Positions 1-10,370 of a stretch of DNA of 33,038 nucleotides are shown here, piece by piece (within the stretch, counting starts at the first letter, position 1; every line of letters starts with the position of its first letter). The position numbers were made by a program, and so were the translations under genes. The notes under the pieces are model-generated. The model worked only from the letters and a program-made list of their open reading frames with translations. It searched no databases and was not told the origin of the DNA. Source of the stretch: Nymphaea colorata (Eukaryota > Streptophyta > Magnoliopsida > Nymphaeales > Nymphaeaceae); assembly GCF_008831285.2 (NCBI RefSeq), contig NW_022204896.1, positions 1 through 33,038 of the forward strand, read 5' to 3'.

Positions 1-650
1 TTAAAGTTGAAGAGATCCAGATGGATGTGGCTCCATATAGTCATGCATTGTGTTGTAAGAGGCATACCCTTCACGCCTTAAAGCATACACCTCAAAGCTT
101 TTTTGCAGAAAAACAAAGGTGCCCCTTACCCTGAAGCATGTGCTTTCACTAGAACGTGACAGCGGCTACAGGATTCTAACCTAGAAAGCATTAAAAGGTA
201 AAAGCATTCCTGAGACCATGCGGATAATTGTCATAATAATATATTATGGAAAAATCTGTTGGAATTAATTTTGTTCCCCTAGTAACCCAGTTACTGCCTT
301 TCTCAAATTTACAGCAAGAAAACAATAATGAAATTACCGCCCAAAAGTTACGTCAATCACTTTCCAGCCTTTTTTGTATAAATCATATTCCATTGGATTT
401 AAGATAGTTGTTCCATAATTTAGTGAATTGACCTTAGTTATGTGCGTTAATAAGAAACGTGGATAGAAGTTCTATTCAGACCGGGACTCTTTTCAGAAAC
501 TTTATGATTCCAAATTTCATCGCACTCACGGCGACATAAAATACTCCATCCTAACACTCTGAATATTCAACAGAACCATAATTAATTTCAAGGTTTTGGG
601 AAGAAATGTGAAAGGCATCCGACTAAATCAGGACAGCCACTATGTTATAG
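1..650. other. No gene seen
   Basis: AT-rich sequence with short frames only. I recognise no coding motif, RNA gene or transposon terminus on either strand. Confidence 0.6.
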
Positions 651-760
651 AACAAAATTTCTGATGAGCTAGAGTGGGCGATGGCGGGGATGACGGCATG
701 TTATTTTTTTTTTTAACAAAACTTTTGGTGAGCTAGTGCAGACGATGGTAGAGATGACGG
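651..760. repeat. Imperfect 64-bp-period direct repeat (2 copies)
   Basis: Two 46-bp copies at 651-696 and 715-760 both run from AACAAAA to GATGACGG. They differ at about 10 of 46 positions, mostly transitions, and are separated by a T-rich spacer. The copies are not part of a recognisable gene, so this is an old local duplication. Confidence 0.65.
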
Positions 761-764
761 ACCA

Positions 765-1980
765 CCCTTTTCCTCTTTTAAGAGGCCAAGCCTCCCCCTC
801 ACCCAGAGGCCTCCCTGCTCTCTTCCGTCATTTTTTTCTCAATGCCTCACCACTTTTTCCTCTGAAAACCACTCCGTATATTTTCAAAAAACATATCTTA
901 GTTTTTTTTTTTTACTTTTCTTTCTTAACCATCCTGAAGGTAAGTCATCCACGATTAAAGAAGCAAACAAAAACAAGAAATTTATGTGAAAAGTCATTTT
1001 TAATTAGAAAAAATGAATTTAGCTAAGAACCAGAAAATAGACATCATTTTGAAAAACAATCACAATAAATTTAACTAAATATGTGGCATGGAAAGTCTTT
1101 AATGGCAGTTTGGTCATGGCATGCCTTCTGTGTAATTAAAAAAACTTTAGTGGCAATTTCAATCTTCTATCACCACAAAACGATTTTTAATGAGATATTG
1201 TCTTTCCCAAAGCAGGTATCTACTTCCACATTTATGAGATATGCAAATATTGCGACTAAATCGGGAGTCACTGTCATGACTTTCTGCTGAGTTTTCTATG
1301 GCGCAGCATCTGCCCAGTAAATGGTTATAAATTTTCAGTGATACTTGATACGTGCTATTGAAGATAAGCATTATTGTCATATCTTCTTTTGTAAAAAGTT
1401 GGCATTTGGTTGTCCTTGCGTTTGTTAACATGAAAATTTTTGTTCTAGGAATCATTAGCCGAAAACACATGTTAAAACTAATATTATAGGAAGTATCAAT
1501 AAATTTGAAAACTAACATGAAAATGAGTAGAAGTAAGACAATGGTTAATGAAAACTTGAACTTATATTCATAACAATACTGTTTCACAAATATTATTCAA
1601 ACATTGAAAATGAGCTGAGAAAAAGTCAAAACAATGTAAGAGAAAAAGAGAGAATCAACTATGAAACCTTGAATATTTTATTCCTACTGATTGTACAAAT
1701 CATAGACACATTATGGTAGGCGAAGCCTATACAGATTGGAGCATAGAAACGGCAAGCAAGGTGACTCGGACTCGGACCCAAGAATAACAGATGTGAGAGA
1801 TCTTGTAGCTGATTACTAGTCAAGAAGAAACAAGCAAAATATCATATTTTGCTACCTTAACAACTTTTACTGAACTACGACTTTTAACTGATGCTTCTGC
1901 AAAGACATGCTGGAGTTGTCTCCATATGTTATGATCAGCCTAAGTGTCCTGAAGTTGTTGATACCTTATTTGAGGAAGGA
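765..1980. other. No gene recognised; contains a 142-codon minus frame of unknown meaning
   Basis: A minus-strand open frame at 1159-1587 starts with a hydrophobic, Leu/Ile-rich stretch and then shows no motif I know. Its composition matches the AT-rich surroundings, so it is more likely chance than a gene. The end of this stretch is the 3' flank of the lectin receptor kinase pseudogene. Confidence 0.5.
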
Positions 1981-1982
1981 TA

Positions 1983-4021
1983 CTACAAAATTAATTGGTC
2001 CATGCCGATATCATCTTGAAGTACTGAATCCTTGTAATTTAGATATTCTTGAACCGAGGCATTGCCATTCAGGCGCAGTCTGTGAGCAGAGCACGCCAAG
2101 CTTCAGCACAAGCTCTCCTTCCTCCACCACATAGCAATTCTCAAGCTTCTTGTCCATAGCGTCCAGTGTTTGTCCACCCTGCCACAAATAGTCAACAACT
2201 CCACCAGAATAATTCCTCAGAGGGCTTCCTGGGCTCAAAAGGCCTCCTTCCACAGGCACCTTTAGGAGTAAGGCACCATAAGAATACACATCCGAACTCT
2301 GGACTTGTAGATGTGGGAGAGCTCCAGCGCCATGTACCCGAAACTCCCAATGATGTGGGTTGTCTTTGGGTTGGTCCCATGCTCATAGAGTTGACAAGCC
2401 CAAAATCACTCAACCTGCCATTTAGATCACCATCCAACAACACATGACTTGCTTTAACATCCCTGTGCACAACCACTTGCTCCCATTCTTCATGAAGATA
2501 CAGCAGGCTGGAAGCAATTCCTTCAGAATATTGAACCTCTGTTCCCAACTGAGGATTCCTGCTTTCACATCAAAAAGCAAACTGTCTAGGCTCCCATTTG
2601 GCATGAATTCATAAACCAAGAGCAGGTCGTCTCCTCATCTACACCAACCATGCAATTGGACCAAGTTTATGTGTCTCATCCTCCCCAAGCTCGACACTCT
2701 GCAACAAACTCCCTCATTCCTTGTTTTGACTCAGGCGATACTTTCTTGACTGCAACTTCCAATCCGGTGCCTGGCATCACACCTTTGTAGACACCGTCGA
2801 AACTCCTTTGCCCAATTCATCCTTGAAACCCTTGGTTGCCCTGTAGAGTTCCCTGTATGAGAACCTATGTGGGTAGTCTATCTCCCATCCTTCTATCTTC
2901 TTGGATGTCAGCTTTCGATTCCTATAGGCCAAATAAGAAATGCCAACTGTGATCATGAGAAATGATAGATCCACCAACGCTACAGAAATGTACGTTCAAG
3001 AACAACTTAGAAGACTTCCACAGAGGAGATTCATCACTAATAGAGGGAAGGCGTGAAAGGTCCAGGTGTTGTTCGCTCATCTTGAAGCTCCATCCCAAAA
3101 TATAGTGCTTGCTAACCAGCCTGTCTGTACCAGAAGAGAATCCAGCATACATGTGTTCAAGCAGAATAGGGGACAGATCAATGGGATATGAAATGAGTGA
3201 GCGGTTAGGCTGGAGTGGGTGTGACAATGGAGCTATGGTGACTTCAGCTGCTTCATCTGTCCATCATATTCTATCCATGCCTGAATGGTCATCTTGCTAT
3301 CTAGAACCACCCTTCCATCTTGCCATACTCTATATAGTAAGCAGCAGGTGCAGAGGCATTGGATATTACACGGTTAACGTCGATGGCCACATGGCTTGCA
3401 TCTGTATCCATCAAAATTGCTTGTTGAGCGGTGTCGAATTCAACTGCAAATATACGATTGGTGGGGTTTCTGTTGTCCGACTCGTTGAAGAGGTCGAGGT
3501 AGCGGCCTCTAGCGGCATCAGAGAAGTTGGTGGAGGGCACCACGACGAACGCAAAGCCATGGCTACCTAACTCCTGGAACTCCGATACAATGTCAAACAC
3601 GAAATGAGTACTGAACGATTGGGTTGTCCTAGCAAAGGGAGAGTTTTTTTAATTGAAGAATGGAACGATTGAATGCATGGCCTTTGATGGCTGAATTCAT
3701 GCTACGACTATCGTTAGTCAGGAAAAGGGCCCTCGTCTCGTTAACGATTGTAAAGTTGATAAGCTCAAGTCTGACCGCTGGAAGCCGTTGAAGACAAAGA
3801 TGCTATCGAGTGCAGCCACAGGTGATCATGCTACGACTACCGTTAGTCAGGCAAAGGGCCCCCATCTCGTTAACGGTTGCAGAGTCTGATAAGCTCAAGT
3901 TCGACCGCTGGAAGCCATTGAAGACAAAGATGCTATCGAGTGCAGCCACAGGTGATCTGCAGATATGAGCAAGAATACGAAGAAGGAAGATCAGAAGAAA
4001 CCCTGACAGCTGAAGTGCCAT
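1983..4021 (-). pseudogene. L-type lectin receptor kinase pseudogene (LecRK)
   Basis: The family is membrane receptors with an extracellular legume-lectin domain, one transmembrane helix and a cytosolic Ser/Thr kinase. They act at the plasma membrane, often in defence signalling. Reading from 4021 down: a Met-Ala-Leu-Gln signal peptide; the lectin start (FVFNGFQ, about 3900-3950); lectin core GFAFVVVPSTNFS and FAVEFDT (3301-3600); lectin end (ISYPIDLSPILLEHMYAGFS, about 3150-3210); a membrane segment and EIDYPHRFSYREL (2777-2977); the VAVK lysine codon (2747-2745); HRD (about 2467-2459); DFG (about 2407-2399); DVYSYGALLL-like kinase lobe (2011-2289); a tail stop near 1985-1983. Each block is in a different frame from the next, so there are many frameshifts, plus stops. 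The glycine loop is disrupted. The gene has no introns, as is usual for this class. The start is the ATG that opens the hydrophobic leader. A working receptor is not possible. Confidence 0.92.
3697..3957. repeat. ~130-bp tandem duplication within the LecRK lectin domain
   Basis: Copy 1 (3697-3827) and copy 2 (3826-3957) run head to tail, with a period of 129-130 bp. Each starts TCATGCTACGACTA and ends CACAGGTGATC. The duplicated stretch encodes the signal-peptide junction and first lectin strands, so the FVFNGFQ block occurs twice on the minus strand. A single-base indel between the copies shifts the frame. Confidence 0.9.
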
Positions 4022-4122
4022 GATAAAAAAGAGGGCTGAGAAACATGCACAAAAATCACCACCAGCGCATTCGTTTCCACTGTTTTGCTCTCTTATGCAA
4101 TGATAGAGGAGGGAGAGGTCAC

Positions 4123-4380
4123 TTGACATGGGCATCTGGCAAGCCGCGACCCGCCATTAACATTCCAAATTTGGACTGGTTCGGCTTGCTACCCGGTCTG
4201 ACAATTAATGGGCCAGGCCAGGCTAGGTACCGGGCCTAGTCAACCATGTCTGAGGCCCAGCCCGGCCCATTTTTTAACAGCTAAATAGGTCTGGCCAAGG
4301 TGGATAGGGCCGGGCTAGACTATGTTGGGTTAGGATTTGGCCCGTCGTCCCTTGGCCTGGTTTTCCAACAGCATTACTTG
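4123..4380. mobile_element. GC-rich hAT-type transposon end
   Basis: This stretch, rich in GGGCC and GGCCCGG, stands out from its AT-rich flanks. It aligns colinearly with the left end of the complete element at 25985. Shared landmarks in the same order are TGGGCATC (4129), CTACCCGG, GGTACCGGGCCT and TCTGAGGCCCA (about 4249). By that alignment the element tip falls near 4123, about 100 bp upstream of the LecRK start codon. I see no clear opposite terminus or target duplication. It may be the 3' end of the element carrying the transposase remnant at 5071-6350, or a separate short relic. Confidence 0.7.
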
Positions 4381-5070
4381 GTTTCTCAACTCTCACCATT
4401 TCACATTAAGCAGTTTTTCTCTACACAAGAAGAATTAGAATCAATATTCTTAATCACCACATAGTTACAACCAATTTTCTTAAACATGATCACACACTTT
4501 AAACATCATTCACTTTGTTACAAATGATAAAATAAACAAAGCCATGAAGGAGAACACAATCAAAGACTGCCATTAATGGAAGAAATGACTTCTAATTCCG
4601 TCTTTTATGTTATTGAGGTATACAGAAGAAGTGCAACGAGGAGCTGAAGCAAAAGAAAACAATGCAACAATATGAAGCCCAAAAGCAAAAGATGATAAAG
4701 TTATAATAGGCATGAGAGTTCAAAGATAGAGTTATCGCTGGATGTACAAACCACATTCTTTCCTTCATTTTGAACCACAAGTATAATATCCAAAGTTCAC
4801 ATTCTAAGAGTTTTACATCAACATTCCATGCTATCATAAGCTTATCTGTGACTCTGCATCACGAAAGATATTAACTGCAAAAGATTTACAATAGTTAGTT
4901 CATAAAATCCATAAATAAATACTAACCACTACAAATTGAAAAAAAATTACCGTGACAGTCATGCGTTGGATTAACTTTCCTCGTCAAATTTTGCTCCGCA
5001 TGATGAAAACTGTAACACATTAAAACACATTATATGTAAAAATTAGATTGAACTATGAGCATCTTATATT
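4381..5070. other. Non-coding, probably 3' region of the hAT element
   Basis: AT-rich sequence between the GC-rich transposon end and the transposase stop codon. There are only short minus frames (for example 4610-4837) with no known motif. Its position suits the 3' part of a hAT element, but nothing in the sequence proves it. Confidence 0.4.
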
Positions 5071-6350
5071 TCATACATTTTTAGGAGTAGTTGAGCATCG
5101 ATAATCATTGAAAATTCTTCCTGATATACTGAATGCAGATTCTAAAGCAACTGTAGATACAAGAATGATTATTGCATGTTGAGCCATCTTTGCTACAATT
5201 TTATATTTGTTTTCATTTGTCTTCCACCAAGATAATATGTTAAAGTTTGCAGTAGATGCAATTCTTCTATTGGGTCATTCAAATATTTTTCTATATCTGT
5301 ATGAGCCACTATAGAAAATACAGAGTTGAAGTATGCATTGACCCCATATCTATCCATACTTCTATACTCTTCCGTTGCAATAATGGTACTAGTGGATGCA
5401 TTTTCCCTTTGCATATTGCTTGTATCACTATGATCATATATATTTTTGTACTTAGCATATAATTCATGAAGGCTGCGGTCTATAAATTCGTATTTTACCA
5501 TTGCATCTGGTTTATCCAAATCATCAAGCAAATATTTCCAGTATGACAACTTGAACCTAGGAGTCAAAACAACTGCAATTGCAAAGAGAATATTGTAGCT
5601 CTTAAAGTATTTATCCAATTTTTCTTGCATTTTTTATGTCAATGCCCTTATATGTTCATTTGATGTTCCACGATGCAAATGTTGGTAAATTGATAAAACT
5701 TCTTCAAAAGACAATATTAGATGTTACCTACTTAGTGGTAGAGAATAGATTTGTTGCATTGTAAAATACTTTCAAGAACGAATATAAATCAGATGCATGA
5801 GACCACTCATCCTTAGAAGGCAAACATTAATAATTAGGATCAGATGATACCAAATATTGAAAGACATCTTTGAATAACAATGCACCTCTCAATATTATAA
5901 ATTTAGAGTTCCCATCAAGTAGGAACATCATAGTTTAAACTTTTTTTCTCATCCAAACTCATTGCCTTTACACATTGCTTGAAAGCATGTAGTTGTTTTG
6001 GTGATCCTCTTACATATTTGACACTATCACAAATTGTTGAAATTGTATCATCCATATCATTCATACCATCTCGACAAATATGAAAGTGTTCATCTCTCAA
6101 TGTAAATGAAATATTGTTTTTTCTTTCTATGGTCCTTCTCAGTAAACTTACTCCTCTATCATTTGTTGAACAGTAATTAGCAGCAACAGTAATGCACTCT
6201 AATAAAATGTCACATATGCAACTTGCATTATTTGGTAGAGGCACATGTATAAAATTAAGTATATGAGAGTGCAATGCCAATCTATATTAATATATTGGGC
6301 TGTCAAGTATAAGTATCCTAATGTCTGTTGAAGGACTACATATCAAATGT
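5071..6350 (-). pseudogene. hAT (Ac-like, BED-finger class) transposase pseudogene
   Basis: The family cuts and pastes hAT DNA transposons and makes 8-bp target duplications. Going down the minus strand: LTAQYINIDW and then LHSHILNF (about 6220-6315), typical of the RNase H-like core; KYVRGSPKQLHAFKQC and the DVPT-W-NS block (about 5915-6030), where the expected Arg is a stop codon; ALLFKDVFQYL (about 5850-5900); EKLDKYFKSYNILFAIAVVLTPRFKL (5560-5630); and the C-terminal dimerisation region with WWKTNENKYKI and ALESAFSISGR, ending at a stop near 5073. At least three frameshifts and several stops separate these blocks, and I could not find the N-terminal zinc finger. It is dead. It lies between a hAT-type end at about 4123 and a possible opposite end near 9940. 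Confidence 0.9.
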
Positions 6351-6769
6351 CAATAAAACCCACTGAACATGGTTATTTAAAACTCCTTAATATCTCATTT
6401 TTTTCAGTCTTCAACATTGACTGAACCTCTTTCGTAAGTGTTCTCTTGAATTCGACTTCCTTTTCACTTGATGAAAAGGATTCATTTTCCTTGATATTCT
6501 TCATTCTCAACATGGAAAGACATAACTTACTGTTTGATGAAATCCAAACAACCTAAACACATGAAATGATTCAACTATTGCTGAAGAAAAGGCTAACAAT
6601 ATTCATATGACATCACGTATATGAAATCATTCAGTAACAAAAAAGCAATTTAAATTCAGTAACTAAAAAGCTAATCATTGTAGGTGGCGATATACTACTA
6701 GCCTAAATTTATATTACTAGTTTTGTACAAGAACTAAAATTGCTCCATAAATAAAACTTAGGTACTAAC
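6351..6769. other. No gene recognised; possible remnant of transposase N-terminus
   Basis: AT-rich. On the minus strand, 6380-6510 reads as a charged Lys/Glu-rich segment in one frame, which would lie upstream of the hAT core. I see no zinc-finger Cys/His pattern. Confidence 0.35.
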
Positions 6770-6845
6770 ACAACTTGTAGGTTTGAAAACCTAAACTCTC
6801 AGGGATAGCTCCTTTTAACTTATTACTTGACAAGTCACTGCACAT
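6770..6845 (-). pseudogene. Leucine-rich-repeat fragment (receptor kinase/protein-like)
   Basis: The minus strand reads SDLSSNKLKGAIPESLGF, a textbook plant extracellular LRR (LxLSSNxLxGxIP). No flanking repeat is recognisable and there are stops around it. It is about 25 codons long. With the fragments at 7603-7830 and 9640-9900 on the same strand it may be debris of one LRR receptor gene. The AT-rich spacers could be introns or insertions. Confidence 0.6.
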
Positions 6846-7602
6846 CATTGAACAAGACAAAAGTTCACAAAGTAGATTTTTACTTTTCAGTTGATTTATG
6901 AAGATCCAAACGCAATATAGAACAATAAGTTTCAGAAATAACAGTTTATCACTTTCACACGATAATTATGTGCATCTCCTAGTCTCCAAATGAAGAATAA
7001 AAAATTGTTCCTTCATTCTTATGGGAACATTTGAGGATTTACACTTGTGCAAGAGAGCAAACTCCTAGGCCCTAAGCTGTGCTACCAGTTAAGTTGTTTG
7101 CCTCCTACACTCTTAGTCAGAAAAAAGTAATTAAAGAACAATATTATTAGGCTTCCCAACAAAAAGATCCATTCAAGACCTTCTCACCTAAATTTTCACT
7201 CCATTATAATCACCTTCTTCTGTATCCCATACCCATGAGGTGAAAATATCATTGACATGAGAATATCAAGAATATCCACTATTAAGTAGTCTAGTAATAA
7301 CCGGAACTTGCAAGTGACATAAAGTGTAGTTTATATCTGTATTCAAATAAATGCATGTTATTTTTCTACCTTTTTTAGGCAGACTCCTACCACACAAGAC
7401 ACATTAAAATCTTGAATTCAGCCATAAACACTTAACTCTAAAGTTTAATCAACAGGTGGACAAAGCTCTTGCTAGTTATTGTTTCACAACTTAAGAAATA
7501 TATACACAAGAAGTGTGACATGCATAGAAAGCATGTCCAAGAAACTGCTGAGAAAACTTTTAATTTGAGACAGAATTGATACTTGCATATAGTCACCTCA
7601 TT
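6846..7602. other. No gene seen
   Basis: AT-rich spacer between two minus-strand LRR fragments. No coding signature, TIR or LTR was recognised. Confidence 0.5.
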
Positions 7603-7830
7603 TTAAAGAGGATGGAAAAACAGTTTTTGTGAGCTTTGAGACCTTGATCCAACAAAAGTCCAACAGAAGAGAGCAAAAAATGCATCCAACGAGTATCCAA
7701 TTTGCTCTAGTATACCATTTAGGAAAGAAATAGCTGGAATGAATTTCTCTCCAAGATCCACATAAAGTAGGTCAGGACAATTCATATGTTTAAAGCACAA
7801 ACATTTCTAAAAAGAAAAAACCACAAGAGG
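7603..7830 (-). pseudogene. Probable LRR fragment with an upstream splice-acceptor-like site
   Basis: The minus frame contains NCPDLLYVDLGE, which fits the 'NCxxLxxLDLGEN' repeat of plant LRR receptor-like proteins. Further on, IGYSLDAF and FVGSRSQSSQKL fit degraded following repeats. Just upstream on the same strand a pyrimidine-rich run ends in TTTTTAG, like a 3' splice site. The match is weaker than for the other LRR pieces, so a chance resemblance remains possible for the second half. Confidence 0.45.
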
Positions 7831-9639
7831 CCAGTTGTTATTTAAGTGAATGGCTTATCATATGCAACTATATTGCTTAAAACCTTTTGAGGTTAGGCAC
7901 TGAAGATTATACTTGCTCACAATCAGCAAGGTCACTACTGCTCTCTGAGTCTAAATCCCAAGTCCTTCATATTGCTCTATTCCATAAGCCTGACCGCATA
8001 ATGTTTCTATAGTGGTAGGCAGCCCAAGCTGCATTAGAAAATTAATTTATCCTTAAAACTAGTGCAACCATTTACATGCAAAATCTGGCTGAAGATGGAG
8101 AAAACGGTGTCCAAATTCTGGAGAAATCCTATACGGTACAGGGAACAACTGCTACAATGGCAGATTATCTCTGGTTAAAGTTAAGCCTCTTGGCAACTTT
8201 CGCCAAATTATCCTAGTAGTTTATAAATCCAACCATCAGAATCAATCTTGATTTAGTCTTTTTATGATATACAAGTAGGAATTATAAGTGTTAAAAATGT
8301 TCATGTTTATGCCCTTACAAAGTCCCTAACTGCGCATGAGAAACATGATCCAATCTGTTCCCAGGTTCTTGAAAACAGGAGGATGTTATTTCCATTGTTA
8401 ATTTTATTGCAGAAACAAAAGGAGAAAAATGAAATTGTTGGTATAAATTATGATAACCTCATGTCTCTCTCTCTTTGTGGCAATCATAGCTGTGCATGTC
8501 TCTTAATTGACTACAAGCAGGAACATGAATGTATGATTGGTTATTTACCAAATACTTTCCAATCGAGTTAAATTATTGTAAAACATGAATCTTCATCTCA
8601 AGTTTCATATGAGCTGTCGATTTTTTTTTACTTCATACACAACAACTATCACAAGTGTCTAATGTAGTAAACGTTATCTAAGTAGAGGGAAGGAGGGACA
8701 GAGTACAAGAACGCTGAAACCCATGACCCCAGTACAGAGGAAGCAATGGCAGCACTTGAAAGAGGAAGCTAGCCCAAAGAGTAACTATTCATAAGCATGT
8801 CCTACCATAAGACCACATAAGAATGTGTCTGCGTTGGGATTTAGGACAGCAAACCTAAACTAAGCACATTGTTGTTCTGAGATTATTGAACAAGCAATCC
8901 CTACATGAAGAAAAATAATGCAAGACGACCATGTCCTTATATAAAAGATACACAACACATAAAACAAGGATGATTGTCACTCACGTAGACTATTATATTG
9001 GTGCACCCTAATAAAATGCAGGTTCAGTTCGTCATCCCAGACTTTACCATTGTAAAGTGAGAGACAATGTCCAATCTAGGAGCACAGACAGACCAAAATT
9101 TACAAAATTCATGAGATGGTATCAGAATCCTGTTAAATTTTCTTGCAATATATGAAAACATTGCTATATTCCTCACTATTAGCTGGCCTAAATGACAATA
9201 GTGTTGGATCGTTCAAAATATTGTAATGTTGTTACAAAATAAGAAGAGAAATAAACAAAGAACAGCATGGTTGAACATACTAGGGGCAGCAGGTATGACG
9301 TTTAATGCATTATAAAATGCACAAAACATGGACACACATTCAAAGTCCAATGGTGGCTACAATTTCTGCAACAAGACCACCACAAAACACAATATGGTGC
9401 ACCAATCTATGTAATTAGAACACTCAAGCAAGAGTACAGGTATACAATGCATCATGCCCCTGCATCTAAACCAAAGAAGATATGCAATAATAAGAAGTGA
9501 AAGATGATTGCACTGAAAATTATAGTTCTACTTCGAGACTTTTGGATTGCCAACTAGCAGATATGAGTCTTAGCCACATAGCAAGAAAGCATTATTTTAA
9601 CAATTGGTAAGACAAATCATCGTTAACAACATTGGGTGA
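7831..9639. other. No gene recognised
   Basis: Long AT-rich stretch with only short frames. A TGGTATCAGA string at about 9117 resembles a tRNA-Met primer site, but no LTR end precedes it. No transposon termini were recognised. Confidence 0.5.
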
Positions 9640-9900
9640 AATTAAAAACAGAGGAATCCATAGTGCTGCGTGTACTCGGAGTCTGGCATTAGCACCTTTT
9701 GGAAATCAGAACATATCTTGCTGGGGATCTCACCATACATATGGTTACGGGACATATACAAGATTATCCAGAAGCTTGAGCTGCGATTTTGTTTTGCGAT
9801 ATCTTACATGTGAGGTTGTTTGCTCCTAGATCCAAGGACACTAAATTGATGCAGTCGAAGAGCTCTTGAGGGATCTGGTCGGCGAGCCCGAGTCAGGCTG
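9640..9900 (-). pseudogene. LRR receptor kinase fragment (EMS1-like repeat region)
   Basis: Minus-strand blocks read DQIPQELFDCINLVSLDLGANNLT, then an LxNLVxMSRNHMYGEIPSKICSDFQK pattern, then VLMPDSEYTQHYGF. This order, LRRs followed by an MPD-x-x-x-QHYG segment before the next repeat, is characteristic of large LRR receptor kinases of the EMS1 type, which sense peptide signals at the plasma membrane. The blocks are in different frames and carry stops, so it is a remnant of about 85 codons. No transmembrane or kinase part was found nearby. Its 5' side runs into the GC-rich stretch at 9880-9945. Confidence 0.65.
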
Positions 9901-9945
9901 CATATTGGGTACCGGTTGGGCACCCGTCCCGATGCTAGGCTTTTT
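9901..9945 (-). mobile_element. Possible opposite end of a hAT-type element
   Basis: Read on the minus strand, this stretch gives GCATCGGGACGGGTGCCC followed by CCGGTACCC, which resembles plant hAT termini of the TGGGCATCGGG type. Its orientation is opposite to the end at 4123, so the two could bracket the transposase remnant. No matching 8-bp duplication is visible. The same bases could instead be part of the LRR-coding fragment next to it. Confidence 0.3.
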
Positions 9946-9982
9946 CTAATCTTAACAAATATATCATTGATTAATGAAGTCA

Positions 9983-9983
9983 C

Positions 9984-10020
<37 letters not shown>

Positions 10021-10030
10021 AACAGAGAGA
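9983..10030. repeat. (GA)n microsatellite
   Basis: Nearly pure GA dinucleotide run with two CA interruptions. Confidence 0.95.
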
Positions 10031-10256
10031 TTTAAAAGGTACTATTGGGTACATTCTTTTACAACTAAAATGGGTTAAAAGCAATCCCATTACATAAAGG
10101 TAACTTCATATGGCATGCGTTCAATGCAAATCATACACCTGCATTACATTAATTATCCCGTAATGAGGAAGTTGGCGACAGCGTGGAGCCATTAATTCTG
10201 GTCCTATGTGACTATTCTCAATTTAACGACAGCCCCTTCTTCTCATGACTTGCGAG

Positions 10257-10370
10257 TAGGGCTGTACAAGAGCCAAGCCAACTCGGGCTCGACTCGAACT
10301 CGCTCGGAAAAACTCAGCTCATGCTCAGCTCATTTATAAACAAGTCAAGTTCGAGTTTCAGGTACTCTAC
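10257..10370 (+). mobile_element. Truncated hAT-type terminus (TAGGGCTGTACAAGAGCC type)
   Basis: TAGGGCTGTACAAGAGCC begins at 10257 and is followed by CTCGGGCTCGACTCGAACTCGCTCGG and repeated AGCTCA motifs. This is the usual layout of a common plant hAT/MITE end. No inverted partner is seen downstream, so the element is truncated or its other end has diverged. Confidence 0.5.

Noticed and set aside
1159-1587. 142-codon minus-strand open frame
   Set aside because: No recognisable motif, AT-driven hydrophobic composition and no neighbouring gene context. Treated as a chance frame.
9117-9132. TGGTATCAGAATCC, a copia primer-site look-alike
   Set aside because: No TG...CA LTR end directly before it and no copia coding sequence after it.
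9611-9829. Plus-strand frame in the LRR fragment
   Set aside because: The minus strand of the same stretch gives clear LRR motifs, so the plus frame is a shadow.
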